From Rhodococcus opacus (GTDB lineage: Bacteria > Actinomycetota > Actinomycetes > Mycobacteriales > Mycobacteriaceae), in contig NZ_JAAXPA010000001.1 of NCBI RefSeq assembly GCF_012396235.1, positions 186,001 to 250,000 of the forward strand: a stretch of 64,000 nt of DNA, written 5' to 3'. The stretch's first letter is position 1, and each line of letters starts with the position of its first letter. This document shows positions 17,647 through 26,900 of the stretch, one piece after another. The notes beneath the pieces are model-generated. The model did not search any database and was not told the DNA's origin. It saw only the letters and a list, made by a program, of their open reading frames with translations. Made by a program: the position numbers and the translations under genes.

Positions 17647-18687
17647 ATGAGGGCGATCCAGTATCGAACCATCGGCCGTGAGCCCGAGCTCGTCGACATC
17701 CCCACTCCCGAGCCGGGGCCCGGGCAGGTGCTGCTTCAGGTCACCGCTGCCGGGGTCTGTCACTCCGATGCATTCCTGATGGGGCTGCCGCGTGAGCAGT
17801 ACACGTTCGGTCTGCCGCTGACCCTCGGGCACGAAGGCGCCGGCCGCGTCGCCGCGGTCGGGGCCGGTGTGGACGACGGTCTGCTCGGAGTCAATGCCCT
17901 GGTCTACGGGCCCTGGGGGTGCGGGCAATGCTGGCACTGCGCGCAGGGCATGGAGAACTACTGTTCCCGGGCCGCGGATCTCGGTATCGTCCCGCCCGGG
18001 CTCGGTGCCCCCGGGGCGATCGCCGAGTACATGATCGTCGATTCGCCGCGGCATCTCGTCCCGATCGGAGAACTCGACCCGGTGACAACGGTTCCGTTGA
18101 CCGACGCCGGACTCACCCCGTATCACGCGATCACACGATCGCTGGGCAAGCTGCGGGCCGGCTCCAGCGCCGTGGTCATCGGGGCCGGCGGTCTCGGCCA
18201 CGTCGCCATCCAACTTCTGCGGCATCTGTCGCCGGCACGGGTGATCGCCCTCGATGTCAGCGAGGACAAACTCGAGCTGGCCCGGTCAGTGGGTGCGCAC
18301 GAGGTGCTGCGCAGCGATGCCGGCGCCGCAGAGGGGGTGCGCAGGTTCACCGGACCGGCCGGGGCGGCGCTGGTACTGGATTTCGTGGGGATGCAGCCGA
18401 CATTGGATCTGTCGATGGCCGTCGCCGGGGTCGGTTCCGACGTCGCGATCGTCGGCTTGGGTGACGGGCAGGCGGCTGCCCAGGTCGGATTCTTCCGCGG
18501 CGCCTACGAGACCAATGTCGCCGTTCCCTATTGGGGTGCCCGGCACGAGTTGATCGAACTCGTCGAACTGGCTCGTCAGGGTGTGCTCGATATTGCGGTG
18601 GAGCGGTTCGACCTCGACGACGGGGTGGAGGCGTACCGGCGGCTGCTGGCCGGAACGTTACGCGGACGTGCGGTCATCGTGCCGTGA
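17647..18687 (+). CDS. Zinc-dependent alcohol dehydrogenase
   Basis: A 346-residue medium-chain dehydrogenase oxidising an alcohol, or reducing an aldehyde, with NAD(P). Catalytic zinc ligands are the Cys in GVCHSDA and the His-Glu of GHEGAG. The structural zinc is bound by four Cys in GCGQCWHCAQGMENYC. The nucleotide fold shows GAGGLGHVAIQLL followed by the acidic IALDVSEDK, which favours NAD. ATG 17647 is preceded by a strong GGAGGAGC. The C-terminal domain is complete, ending GRAVIVP. Similar dehydrogenases accompany dormancy-type genes in rhodococci, but the physiological substrate is unknown. Confidence 0.92.
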   Translation: MRAIQYRTIGREPELVDIPTPEPGPGQVLLQVTAAGVCHSDAFLMGLPREQYTFGLPLTLGHEGAGRVAAVGAGVDDGLLGVNALVYGPWGCGQCWHCAQGMENYCSRAADLGIVPPGLGAPGAIAEYMIVDSPRHLVPIGELDPVTTVPLTDAGLTPYHAITRSLGKLRAGSSAVVIGAGGLGHVAIQLLRHLSPARVIALDVSEDKLELARSVGAHEVLRSDAGAAEGVRRFTGPAGAALVLDFVGMQPTLDLSMAVAGVGSDVAIVGLGDGQAAAQVGFFRGAYETNVAVPYWGARHELIELVELARQGVLDIAVERFDLDDGVEAYRRLLAGTLRGRAVIVP

Positions 18688-18754
18688 ATATGTCGGAGTG
18701 CGACACCGGAAGGCCCGCAGTGGTGAGCCTGCTCACTTCTCCTGTTCCGGTGGG

Positions 18755-18845
18755 TCGGGGTCGGCAGGCACACCCTCCTCGTGCGCGCCGCCGAGCTCAC
18801 CGTGGAGGCGAAGCAGTGTTGGTCCGACTCGTCCCCGCGGTCTGA
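18755..18845 (+). pseudogene. 3' remnant of a second Ddn-type reductase gene
   Basis: This stretch aligns base by base with the end of the Ddn gene at 15,290-15,457. The shared blocks are the run encoding LLVRA.ELT, the GGAGGCGAAGCAGTG block, then, after a deletion of about 80 bp, the last codons VRLV and the stop. The intact SRPBCC gene starts 7 nt later, with the same spacer as in the other copy. Confidence 0.7.
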
Positions 18846-18851
18846 CCGGCG

Positions 18852-19298
18852 ATGGTCCGGGTCCGCGGCAGCCTCGACATCGCTCGACCGGTCGAGGAGG
18901 TTTTCGACTTCGTGGCCGATCAGCGCAACGAGGTGCGCTACAACCCAGCCATGACCGACTCGATCAAGATCACCGACGGGCCGATCGGGGTGGGGACACG
19001 GTTCCACGCAACCATTCTTCGCCGAGGCAAACCACTCGCGGTGATCGTCGAGTACACCGGGTTCGACCGCCCTCACCTGCTGGCGTCCCGCAGCGTCATG
19101 AAGGGTGCGGTCGTTACCGGACAGGTGCGATGCGAACCCGTTGCGGGCGGCACCCGGCTTCAATGGGAGTGGGAGATCACGGTGCCGGGCCTCGCGCGCC
19201 TCGCCGGACCCGTCGTCGGATTCATCGGTCGGCGGCAGGAACGCGCCATCTGGACGGGCCTGAAGCGCGTCCTCGAAGCCGGGACCGACACCGTCTGA
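18852..19298 (+). CDS. SRPBCC-family (polyketide cyclase-like) protein
   Basis: A 148-residue START/SRPBCC fold protein. The opening GSLDIARPVEEVFDFVADQR is the classic first strand and helix, followed by PIGVGTRFHATI, the central sheet (TRLQWEWEI) and a C-terminal amphipathic helix (RQERAIWTGLKRVLEAG). Such proteins bind hydrophobic ligands; no catalytic residues are evident. A remnant of an F420-dependent reductase gene directly precedes it, so it was probably once the second gene of a Ddn-SRPBCC operon. Confidence 0.85.
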   Translation: MVRVRGSLDIARPVEEVFDFVADQRNEVRYNPAMTDSIKITDGPIGVGTRFHATILRRGKPLAVIVEYTGFDRPHLLASRSVMKGAVVTGQVRCEPVAGGTRLQWEWEITVPGLARLAGPVVGFIGRRQERAIWTGLKRVLEAGTDTV

Positions 19299-19880
19299 TT
19301 AGCCCGCCCCTGACACGTCGGGCAGGGGTGCGGTCCAGGTCAGGCGGGTTCCGCCGGGGGTGCGGGTGGTGTGGGTGCAGGTGCCGCCTGCCTGTTCGGC
19401 GCGGGCAGTGAGGTTGCGCAGGCCGCTGCGCGTGACGGCAGGGGCGATGCCGATGCCGTCGTCGGTGACGCAGATGGTGAGGTCGTCGTCGACGGAGACG
19501 GTGACATCCACCTGGTGGGCGTGGGCGTGGTGTACGACGTTGCTCAGTGCTTCCCGCAGCACTGCTTCGGCATGGTCGGCGAGGGGTCCGGTGACCACAC
19601 TCAACGGCCCGGACATGCGCACCGAGGTGTGTAGTCCGCTCTCACCGGTTTGTTCGGTGACGATCGCGGTCAACGCCGGGCGCAGCGCGAACCCGTCGTC
19701 CTCCCCACTTTGCAGGTCGAAGATGGCGGTGCGGACATCGGTCAGGTGCAGTCCGTGCGCGAACAGTCGTTGGATGACGTGGTCGTCATCCACGCGCACG
19801 ATCACACCGCGGAGTCGAGCTTCGGACTCGGCATCCTCTACCAACAGGAACTGCAGATCGGCGACGAGCAGGCCGAACAC
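19299..19880 (-). pseudogene. Degenerate DevS/DosS-type histidine kinase, C-terminal part
   Basis: The frame encodes DHVIQRLFAHGL, the helix after the phosphoacceptor, then VRTAIFDLQ, the LREALSNVVHHAHA N-box and VTDDGIGI G1 box of the HATPase, and the final GGTRLTWTAPLP. The family motif DLHDxVIQRLFA is replaced by VDDDHVIQRLFA, so the phosphoacceptor His is lost. About 35 residues are missing between HGLHL and TDVRTAIF. The GAF sensor domains are absent too. The product might fold as an ATPase fragment but cannot act as a normal kinase. Its stop immediately follows the SRPBCC stop on the opposite strand. Confidence 0.7.
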
Positions 19881-20200
19881 CTGAACGGTCAGTGGCAGGC
19901 GGCGCTGAAAGCGGCACGCCCCCTCTGGCGCTGACCGGGCCGATCACCGCAAACACAGGTGGTCCCTACCTCAAGATGGGTTCACCGACACGGGCAAAAC
20001 GGCTTTCCCCGCGGCACGCGGCATAGCCTCACGTTCCACCAGGAATCTTGGACCGGCCTCCAACTCAGAATTCTATCGAGGCAGGCTGCGAATCATCCAC
20101 GCCCCCTTGGGTGTACCGTGGCCGACCGGGCCGATTCGGGCCTGCTGGCTGATCGGGGTCGGGGTCTGCGCTATCGAGACCGTCTCCCAGATCCACTTCT

Positions 20201-20412
20201 CTAAACGGAAGGGGTGGTCACCTCGAGAAGATCGGCGAGCTCGAACACCCACTCCTCCGGTGACGCTTCCCGGAGTTCCCTCGCTTCCTCCACGACCTTG
20301 GTGTGGAGCGCCGTCAGGTAGTCCGAGTCTGTCGACCAGGCGGTGCCAGTGGGGTCTGTCGCCGTTGGCGGTGATCACGTCAGGAATGTTGTCACTGACG
20401 AGCTTTCGATGA
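20201..20412 (-). pseudogene. MazG-like phosphoribosyl-ATP pyrophosphohydrolase-type remnant
   Basis: Read right to left, the sequence first gives KLVSDNIPDVITANGDRP, the N-terminus of small MazG-like nucleotide pyrophosphohydrolases (KLVRDxIPxxI). After a frame change near 20,320 it continues SDYLTALHTKVVEEARELRE and ELADLLEV, the metal-binding EExxE...ELAD helices, with a TAG at 20,201-20,203. The C-terminal helix is cut short. One frameshift and a short tail make it non-functional as it stands. Confidence 0.65.
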
Positions 20413-20603
20413 CCCTCGACCGCGTCGTTGTTTCACATCCCTCGATCGAACCATTGCAATCGGCTGCAACGTTTATTGCGCACGTCATATCTCCCTACAT
20501 TCATGACCCGGGTTACACGAGGCACCAACCGTTCCGACGCCGCAGTGCGATCGGAGGCGGGCCCCGACGTAGCCGGCGACAACGGAGAAACCAAGGGAGT
20601 GCA
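20413..20603 (+). promoter_or_regulatory. Promoter region of the aco operon
   Basis: The AT-richer stretch 20,430-20,510 upstream of acoA holds the regulator-type repeat at 20,455-20,470 and runs such as TTTATTGCGCAC. A ribosome site AAGGGAG precedes the acoA ATG. Exact -35 and -10 boxes are not clear. Confidence 0.5.
20455..20470. promoter_or_regulatory. Putative AcoR-type operator, copy 1
   Basis: TGCAATCGGCTGCAAC consists of two TGCAA blocks spaced 10 bp apart. The almost identical TGCAACCGAGTGCAAC occurs at 28,201-28,216 between acoR and the reductase gene. This site is 134 nt upstream of acoA. Confidence 0.55.
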
Positions 20604-21569
20604 ATGGCGCTGAACAAGAACTCGCTACTGAGCGCGTATCGGAGGATGTCCGAGATCCGCGCGTTCGAAGACCGTCTCCACGAAGAGAACGCCACCGGCG
20701 ACATCCCGGGCTTCATTCACCTGTACTCCGGTCAGGAAGCCATTGCCGTCGGCGTGTGCGAGAACCTGCAGGACACCGATTACATCGGGTCCACCCACCG
20801 CGGGCACGGGCACTGCATCGCCAAGGGGTGCGACCTCCACGGGATGATGGCGGAGATCTTCGGCAAGGACGACGGCCTCTGCCACGGCAAGGGCGGTTCC
20901 ATGCACATCGCCGACCTGTCCGTGGGCATGCTGGGCGCGAACGCCATCGTCGGCGGGGCACCCTCCCTGGCCATCGGTGCGGCGCTCAGCGCGAAGACAC
21001 TGCGAAACGGCGGCGTCGCGGCCTCGTTCACCGGCGACGGTGGCTCCAACCAGGGAACGGTCTTCGAGGCCATGAACATGGCTGTCGTACTCGACCTTCC
21101 CATCATCTTCGTCACCGAGAACAACGGATTCGGCGAGGCCACCGGACGGGACTACGCCGTCGGCGCACCCAGCATCGCCTCCCGCGCGGCATCCTTCGGC
21201 ATGCCCGCCGTCACCGTCGACGGAACCGACTTCTTCGCTGTGTACGAGGCGACCCGCGAGGCCGTCGAGCGTGCCCGGATGGGAGGCGGGCCCACCTCGA
21301 TCGAGGCGATCGCGTACCGCTGGCACGGACACTTCGAAGGTGACGCGCAGCTGTACCGCACCGCGGATCAGGTCGCGGAACTGCGCAAGACGAAAGACCC
21401 GCTGCTGAATTTCCGCAACCACCCGGACAGCAGGAAGGTGTCGGCGAAGGAACTCGACGCGATCGATTCCGACGCACGAGCCCGCGTGGACGACGCCGTC
21501 GCGAAGGCGCGGCAAGCCGAATACCCGCCGTTGGAGAACCTTCTGACCGACGTCTACGTGTCGTACTGA
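20604..21569 (+). CDS. acoA: Acetoin dehydrogenase E1 component, alpha subunit
   Basis: A 321-residue thiamine-diphosphate-dependent subunit that cleaves acetoin together with AcoB, passing acetaldehyde equivalents to lipoyl-E2. The TPP/Mg motif is GDGGSNQGTVFEAMNMA; HRGHGH and CHGKGGSMHI are conserved active-site regions of the family. ATG 20604 follows AAGGGAG; the open frame upstream is not coding-like. It is the first gene of acoA-acoB-acoC-lpdA with spacings of 14, 2 and 9 nt. A pyruvate or branched-chain substrate cannot be excluded from sequence alone, but the neighbouring acetoin reductase and AcoR-like gene support acetoin. Confidence 0.92.
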   Translation: MALNKNSLLSAYRRMSEIRAFEDRLHEENATGDIPGFIHLYSGQEAIAVGVCENLQDTDYIGSTHRGHGHCIAKGCDLHGMMAEIFGKDDGLCHGKGGSMHIADLSVGMLGANAIVGGAPSLAIGAALSAKTLRNGGVAASFTGDGGSNQGTVFEAMNMAVVLDLPIIFVTENNGFGEATGRDYAVGAPSIASRAASFGMPAVTVDGTDFFAVYEATREAVERARMGGGPTSIEAIAYRWHGHFEGDAQLYRTADQVAELRKTKDPLLNFRNHPDSRKVSAKELDAIDSDARARVDDAVAKARQAEYPPLENLLTDVYVSY

Positions 21570-21583
21570 GAGTGAGAACAGAG

Positions 21584-22615
21584 ATGACAACGTCGAAGAC
21601 GACGTACCGCGAAGCAATCAAGGCCGCGCTCGCCCAGGAGATGGAACGCGATGCGACGGTAGTGCAGATCGGTGAGGATCTGCGTGGTGGTCAGGCGGGG
21701 ACCAATCCGGAACTCGAGTCCGGGAAGCTCGAGGCGTTCGGTGGTGTGCTGGGTGTGACCAAGGGCTTGTGGACCGAATTCGGTTCCGACCGGGTCATCG
21801 ACACCCCGATCACCGAGTCCGCGATCATCGGCATGGCGGCCGGCGCGGCGTTGACCGGGCTCCGTCCGGTCGCCGAACTGATGTTCATGGACTTCTTCGG
21901 GGTCTGCTACGACGCCCTGTACAACCAGGCCGCGAAATTCCGCTACATGTTCGGCGGGAAGGCCCGCACCCCACTCGTGGTGCGCGGCATGATCGGCGCC
22001 GGATTCTCGGCGGCTGCGCAGCATTCGCAGTCCCCGTACAACGTGTTCGCCGCGGTCCCCGGCCTCAAGGTGGTGGCCCCGTCCAACGCGTACGACGCCA
22101 AAGGCCTTCTCATCCAATCCATTCGCGATGACGACCCGGTGGTGTTCTGCGAGCACAAGACGCTGTACGACCTCAAGGGCGAGGTGCCCGACGAGCCGTA
22201 CACCATCCCGTTCGGCGTAGCCAACTACACCCGGGAGGGCACGGACGTCACGATCATCGCGCTCTCGGCCATGGTGAATGCCGCCAACACGGCCGCCGAC
22301 AAACTTGCCACCGAGGGCATCTCCGTCGAAGTGGTCGACCCGCGGACCGTCTCGCCCCTCGACGAGGAGGGCATCCTCGAATCCGTCGCGTCCACCGGGC
22401 GGGTGGTGATCGTCGACGAGTCCGCGGCACGGTGCGGATTCGGCCACGACGTCGCAGCGCTGATCGCCACCAAGGCGTTCGGTTCGCTGAAGGCACCGAT
22501 CGAACTGGTCACCCCACCGCACACCCCGGTGCCGTTCTCCCCCGTGCTCGAACAGGCATGGCTTCCCAACGCGGCACGCATCGAGGCCGCGGTACGCAAG
22601 GTGGTGACCGCCTGA
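21584..22615 (+). CDS. acoB: Acetoin dehydrogenase E1 component, beta subunit
   Basis: This 343-residue protein is the transketolase-type beta subunit that completes the TPP site. Seen are VVQIGEDLRGGQAG at the N-terminal end, DTPITESAIIGMAAGAAL with the catalytic Glu that activates TPP, EFMFMDFF-like LMFMDFFGVCYDALYNQ, and the C-terminal ferredoxin-like swivel domain (EVVDPRTVSPLDEEGI). It overlaps no gene but lies 14 nt after acoA and 2 nt before acoC. Start ATG 21584 follows GAGAACAGAG. Complete by family length. Confidence 0.93.
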   Translation: MTTSKTTYREAIKAALAQEMERDATVVQIGEDLRGGQAGTNPELESGKLEAFGGVLGVTKGLWTEFGSDRVIDTPITESAIIGMAAGAALTGLRPVAELMFMDFFGVCYDALYNQAAKFRYMFGGKARTPLVVRGMIGAGFSAAAQHSQSPYNVFAAVPGLKVVAPSNAYDAKGLLIQSIRDDDPVVFCEHKTLYDLKGEVPDEPYTIPFGVANYTREGTDVTIIALSAMVNAANTAADKLATEGISVEVVDPRTVSPLDEEGILESVASTGRVVIVDESAARCGFGHDVAALIATKAFGSLKAPIELVTPPHTPVPFSPVLEQAWLPNAARIEAAVRKVVTA

Positions 22616-22617
22616 CC

Positions 22618-24153
22618 ATGAGTGACATCAAACTGATCGAAGTTCCCAAATGGGGCCTGTCCATGGACGAGGGCACCGTCACCGAGTGGTTGATCGACGA
22701 AGGAACCCCCTTTTCGAAGGGCGATCTGATCTGCGAGATCGAGACCAGCAAGATCACCAACGAGTTGGAGGCGCCGTTCGACGGAGCGCTTCGTCGCATC
22801 GTCGCCAGGCCGGGTGCCACGTTGCCGGTGGGTGCGGTTCTGGCCGTGTCGGCTGACGCGGCCGTTTCCGACGCCGAGATCGAGGAATTCCTGACCGGCA
22901 TCGGAGCGGATTCCGTCCCCGCATCCGAGCCCGAGCGGTCGCCGGGTGGACAACCCACCCCCGCGGAACCGCGCGTGACACCCACCCCGTCGGCGCCGGC
23001 GGCACAGGAGTCGGCGAGGACTCCCGGCACAACCGCCGTCCCGGATTCGCTACGGGGACAAACGAAGGGTGACGTATTCGCGACACCACACTCCCGTCGA
23101 CTGGCAGACGAATTGTCGATCGACCTGGGCCGTGTGGCCGGGACCGGTCGCGAAGGCCGGATCTCCGTCGCGGATGTCCACGACGCGATTCGCTCGGCAG
23201 GTGGAACCGTCGCGGAGGCACCGTCTCCGACCCGATCGGGTGTGCCCGGACGCACCTCCGAGGACGACAGCGGAGTCGATGCGACGCCGGTGGCGCGTCG
23301 ACTGGCGAAATCCCTCGGCATCAATCTGCACGATTGCCGAGCCACCGGTTCGCGGGGACGGGTCTGCGAGGCAGATGTCCGGGAAGCCGAACGGACGTTC
23401 CGGCTCGTTCCCGATCCGATGGCGGCGTCCACGGACGGCGCGGACACCTCGCAACACACGGCACCCGAGTTCGAGACGATCCCGTTCAACTCGATGCGCA
23501 AGGCGATCGGTCAGCGTCTGCAGGAATCGAAGCGCAACGCCCCGCACTTCCGGCTCACCGTGGACCTCGAGATCGACAATCTCCTCGCGCTCCGCAAGGA
23601 GATCAACGCGACCGTGCCCTCGGTCAAGCTGTCGGTCAACGACTTCGTCGTCAAGGCCTGCGCGGCGGCGCTGCGCAAGGTCCCCGATGTCAACGTCCAG
23701 TTCGACGAAGCAGCACAGTCGGTGCTGAGATTCTCCGCCGCCGACATCTCGGTAGCCGTCGCCCTGCCGTCGGGTCTGATCACGCCCATCGTTCGCGGGG
23801 CGGAGAGCAAGAGCCTCGCCGAGATCTCCGGTGAGGTCCACGCACTGGTGACGAAGGCCAAGACCGGCAAGCTGACGCCTGCGGAGTTCCAGGGCGGCAC
23901 GTTCACCATCTCGAACCTCGGGATGTTCGGGGTGCGCGAATTCGACGCGATCATCAACCCACCACAGGGCGCCATCCTCGCCGTCGGAGCCGGACAGCAA
24001 CGTCCCGTCGTCGTCGACGGTCAGGTCGTGCCTCGCACGGTGCTCACCGTCACCTTGTCCTGCGACCACCGGGTAATTGACGGCGCCCTCGGCGCCACGT
24101 TCCTGCAGGAACTGCGGCGCTTCGTCGAGTCACCCGCATTGATGCTGGTCTAG
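22618..24153 (+). CDS. acoC: Acetoin dehydrogenase E2, dihydrolipoamide acetyltransferase
   Basis: A 511-residue E2 core protein that takes the acetyl group from E1 to CoA. Residues 1-78 are a lipoyl domain with the lipoyl-Lys in EIETSKITNE. Two separate peripheral-subunit-binding domains follow, at about residues 155-190 (TPHSRRLADELSIDLGRV) and 220-255 (TPVARRLAKSLGINLHDC). The catalytic acyltransferase domain begins near residue 285 and ends with the active-site SCDHRVIDGALGA. Linkers are Pro/Ala/Thr-rich. Two binding domains after a single lipoyl domain is unusual; most E2 proteins have one. The gene is tightly packed between acoB and lpdA. Confidence 0.93.
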   Translation: MSDIKLIEVPKWGLSMDEGTVTEWLIDEGTPFSKGDLICEIETSKITNELEAPFDGALRRIVARPGATLPVGAVLAVSADAAVSDAEIEEFLTGIGADSVPASEPERSPGGQPTPAEPRVTPTPSAPAAQESARTPGTTAVPDSLRGQTKGDVFATPHSRRLADELSIDLGRVAGTGREGRISVADVHDAIRSAGGTVAEAPSPTRSGVPGRTSEDDSGVDATPVARRLAKSLGINLHDCRATGSRGRVCEADVREAERTFRLVPDPMAASTDGADTSQHTAPEFETIPFNSMRKAIGQRLQESKRNAPHFRLTVDLEIDNLLALRKEINATVPSVKLSVNDFVVKACAAALRKVPDVNVQFDEAAQSVLRFSAADISVAVALPSGLITPIVRGAESKSLAEISGEVHALVTKAKTGKLTPAEFQGGTFTISNLGMFGVREFDAIINPPQGAILAVGAGQQRPVVVDGQVVPRTVLTVTLSCDHRVIDGALGATFLQELRRFVESPALMLV

Positions 24154-24162
24154 GGAGTATCC

Positions 24163-25572
<1,410 letters not shown>

Positions 25573-25577
25573 CAATC

Positions 25578-25618
25578 CCGCCGAACCGTGGTCACCCTCC
25601 GGCACCACGGTTCGGCGG
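25578..25618. terminator. Strong intrinsic-type hairpin after lpdA
   Basis: A perfect 15-bp stem (25,578-25,592 with 25,604-25,618) around an 11-nt loop lies between lpdA and lipA. There is no T-run. It could end or attenuate the aco transcript before lipA. Confidence 0.75.
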
Positions 25619-25640
25619 AATTACCCCCAGGAATCGACAC

Positions 25641-26657
25641 GTGACTGCCACACCGAGACCATCGTCCGACGCCCCGCAGGCCCCGCCCGGCCGCAAGCTG
25701 CTCCGCCTCGAGATCCGAAATGCGGAGACCCCGATCGAACGCAAACCGAACTGGATCAAGACGAGAGCGAAGATGGGCCCGGAATACTCCGAGCTCAAAA
25801 GCCTCGTCAAGCGCGAGGGTTTGCACACCGTCTGCGAAGAAGCCGGCTGCCCCAACATCTACGAATGCTGGGAAGACCGCGAAGCGACCTTCCTCATCGG
25901 CGGGCAGCAATGCACCCGCCGCTGCGACTTCTGCCAGATCGACACCGGCAAGCCCGACGACCTCGACCGCGACGAACCCCGCCGCGTCGCCGAGTCCGTC
26001 CAGGCGATGGGACTGCGCTACTCCACCATCACCGGCGTCGCCCGCGACGACCTCCCCGACGGCGGCGCCTGGCTCTACGCCGAAACCGTCCGCCTGATCC
26101 ACCAGCTCAATCCCGGCACCGGCGTCGAACTGCTCATCCCCGACTTTGGCGCCAAGCCCGACCAGCTCGCCGAGGTGTTCTCCACCCGCCCCGAGGTGCT
26201 CGCCCACAACGTCGAAACCGTCCCCCGCATCTTCAAACGGATCCGACCCGCGTTCCGCTACCAGCGCAGCCTCGACGTGATCACCGCCGCCCGCGAAGAC
26301 AACCTCGTCACCAAGTCCAACCTCATCCTCGGCATGGGCGAAACCCCCGACGAGGTCACCCAGGCGTTGCACGACCTGCACGACGCCGGCTGCGACATCA
26401 TCACCATCACCCAGTACCTGCGCCCCTCCCCCCGCCACCACCCCGTCGAACGGTGGGTCAAGCCCGAGGAATTCGTCGAGCACTCCACCACCGCCGAGGA
26501 GATCGGCTTCGCCGGCGTCATGGCCGGACCCCTCGTCCGCTCCTCCTACCGCGCCGGCCGCCTCTACGCACAGGCGATGGCCCACCACGGCCGCGAACTC
26601 GCGCACCCCCTCACTCACCTCGCAGCCGTCCGACCCGACAGGAGTGTCAGCCCTTGA
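25641..26657 (+). CDS. lipA: Lipoyl synthase
   Basis: A 338-residue radical-SAM enzyme that inserts two sulfurs into protein-bound octanoyl groups. The auxiliary cluster cysteines are in [12 protein letters not shown], the radical-SAM cluster in CTRRCDFC, and the C-terminal serine ligand in [12 protein letters not shown] start at 25641 is used; no closer ATG makes sense. Location right after the acoABC-lpdA genes suggests a dedicated supply of lipoyl groups for AcoC, probably in addition to a housekeeping lipA elsewhere. A hairpin separates it from lpdA, so expression may be lower than or independent of the aco genes. Confidence 0.96.
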   Translation: MTATPRPSSDAPQAPPGRKLLRLEIRNAETPIERKPNWIKTRAKMGPEYSELKSLVKREGLHTVCEEAGCPNIYECWEDREATFLIGGQQCTRRCDFCQIDTGKPDDLDRDEPRRVAESVQAMGLRYSTITGVARDDLPDGGAWLYAETVRLIHQLNPGTGVELLIPDFGAKPDQLAEVFSTRPEVLAHNVETVPRIFKRIRPAFRYQRSLDVITAAREDNLVTKSNLILGMGETPDEVTQALHDLHDAGCDIITITQYLRPSPRHHPVERWVKPEEFVEHSTTAEEIGFAGVMAGPLVRSSYRAGRLYAQAMAHHGRELAHPLTHLAAVRPDRSVSP

Positions 26658-26884
26658 TCAACGATTCCGTCATCGAAGACGCACAGGTCATCGAATTCGC
26701 CCGTCGCTGGCTGCCGTACGGCGGTGGCACCACCGGTGATCTCCTCGTCGAATTCGGTATGACACCCGCGTGTTATGTGGCCCGGCTCCGCAAGATCCTC
26801 GCCGGACCGGCCGGTCAGTGCCTCGACCCGCAACTGCGCGCCGACCTGGGCCGGTTCGTCGCCGTGCGATCGGCGAGGAATTAG
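26654..26884 (+). CDS. DUF3263-like small protein, third copy
   Basis: TTG 26654 overlaps the lipA stop (TTGA) and AGGAG lies 10 nt upstream, giving 76 residues. The pattern [20 protein letters not shown] followed by FGM and an aromatic helix matches the copies at 6498 and 12,142, but the C-terminus differs ([10 protein letters not shown]). Translational coupling to lipA is likely. Function unknown; a link with lipoylation or acetoin use is only suggested by position. Confidence 0.65.
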   Translation: MINDSVIEDAQVIEFARRWLPYGGGTTGDLLVEFGMTPACYVARLRKILAGPAGQCLDPQLRADLGRFVAVRSARN

Positions 26885-26900
26885 ACACCGGGAAGGTTCG

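Noticed and set aside
19650-19934. Plus-strand frame ending ELQIGDEQAEHLNGQWQAALKA
   Set aside because: It overlaps the kinase remnant on the other strand, which has clear family motifs; the plus-strand part lacks a start and known relatives.
26654-26657. Possible lipA-small protein fusion
   Set aside because: lipA has its own TGA; the TTG overlap indicates translational coupling, not fusion.
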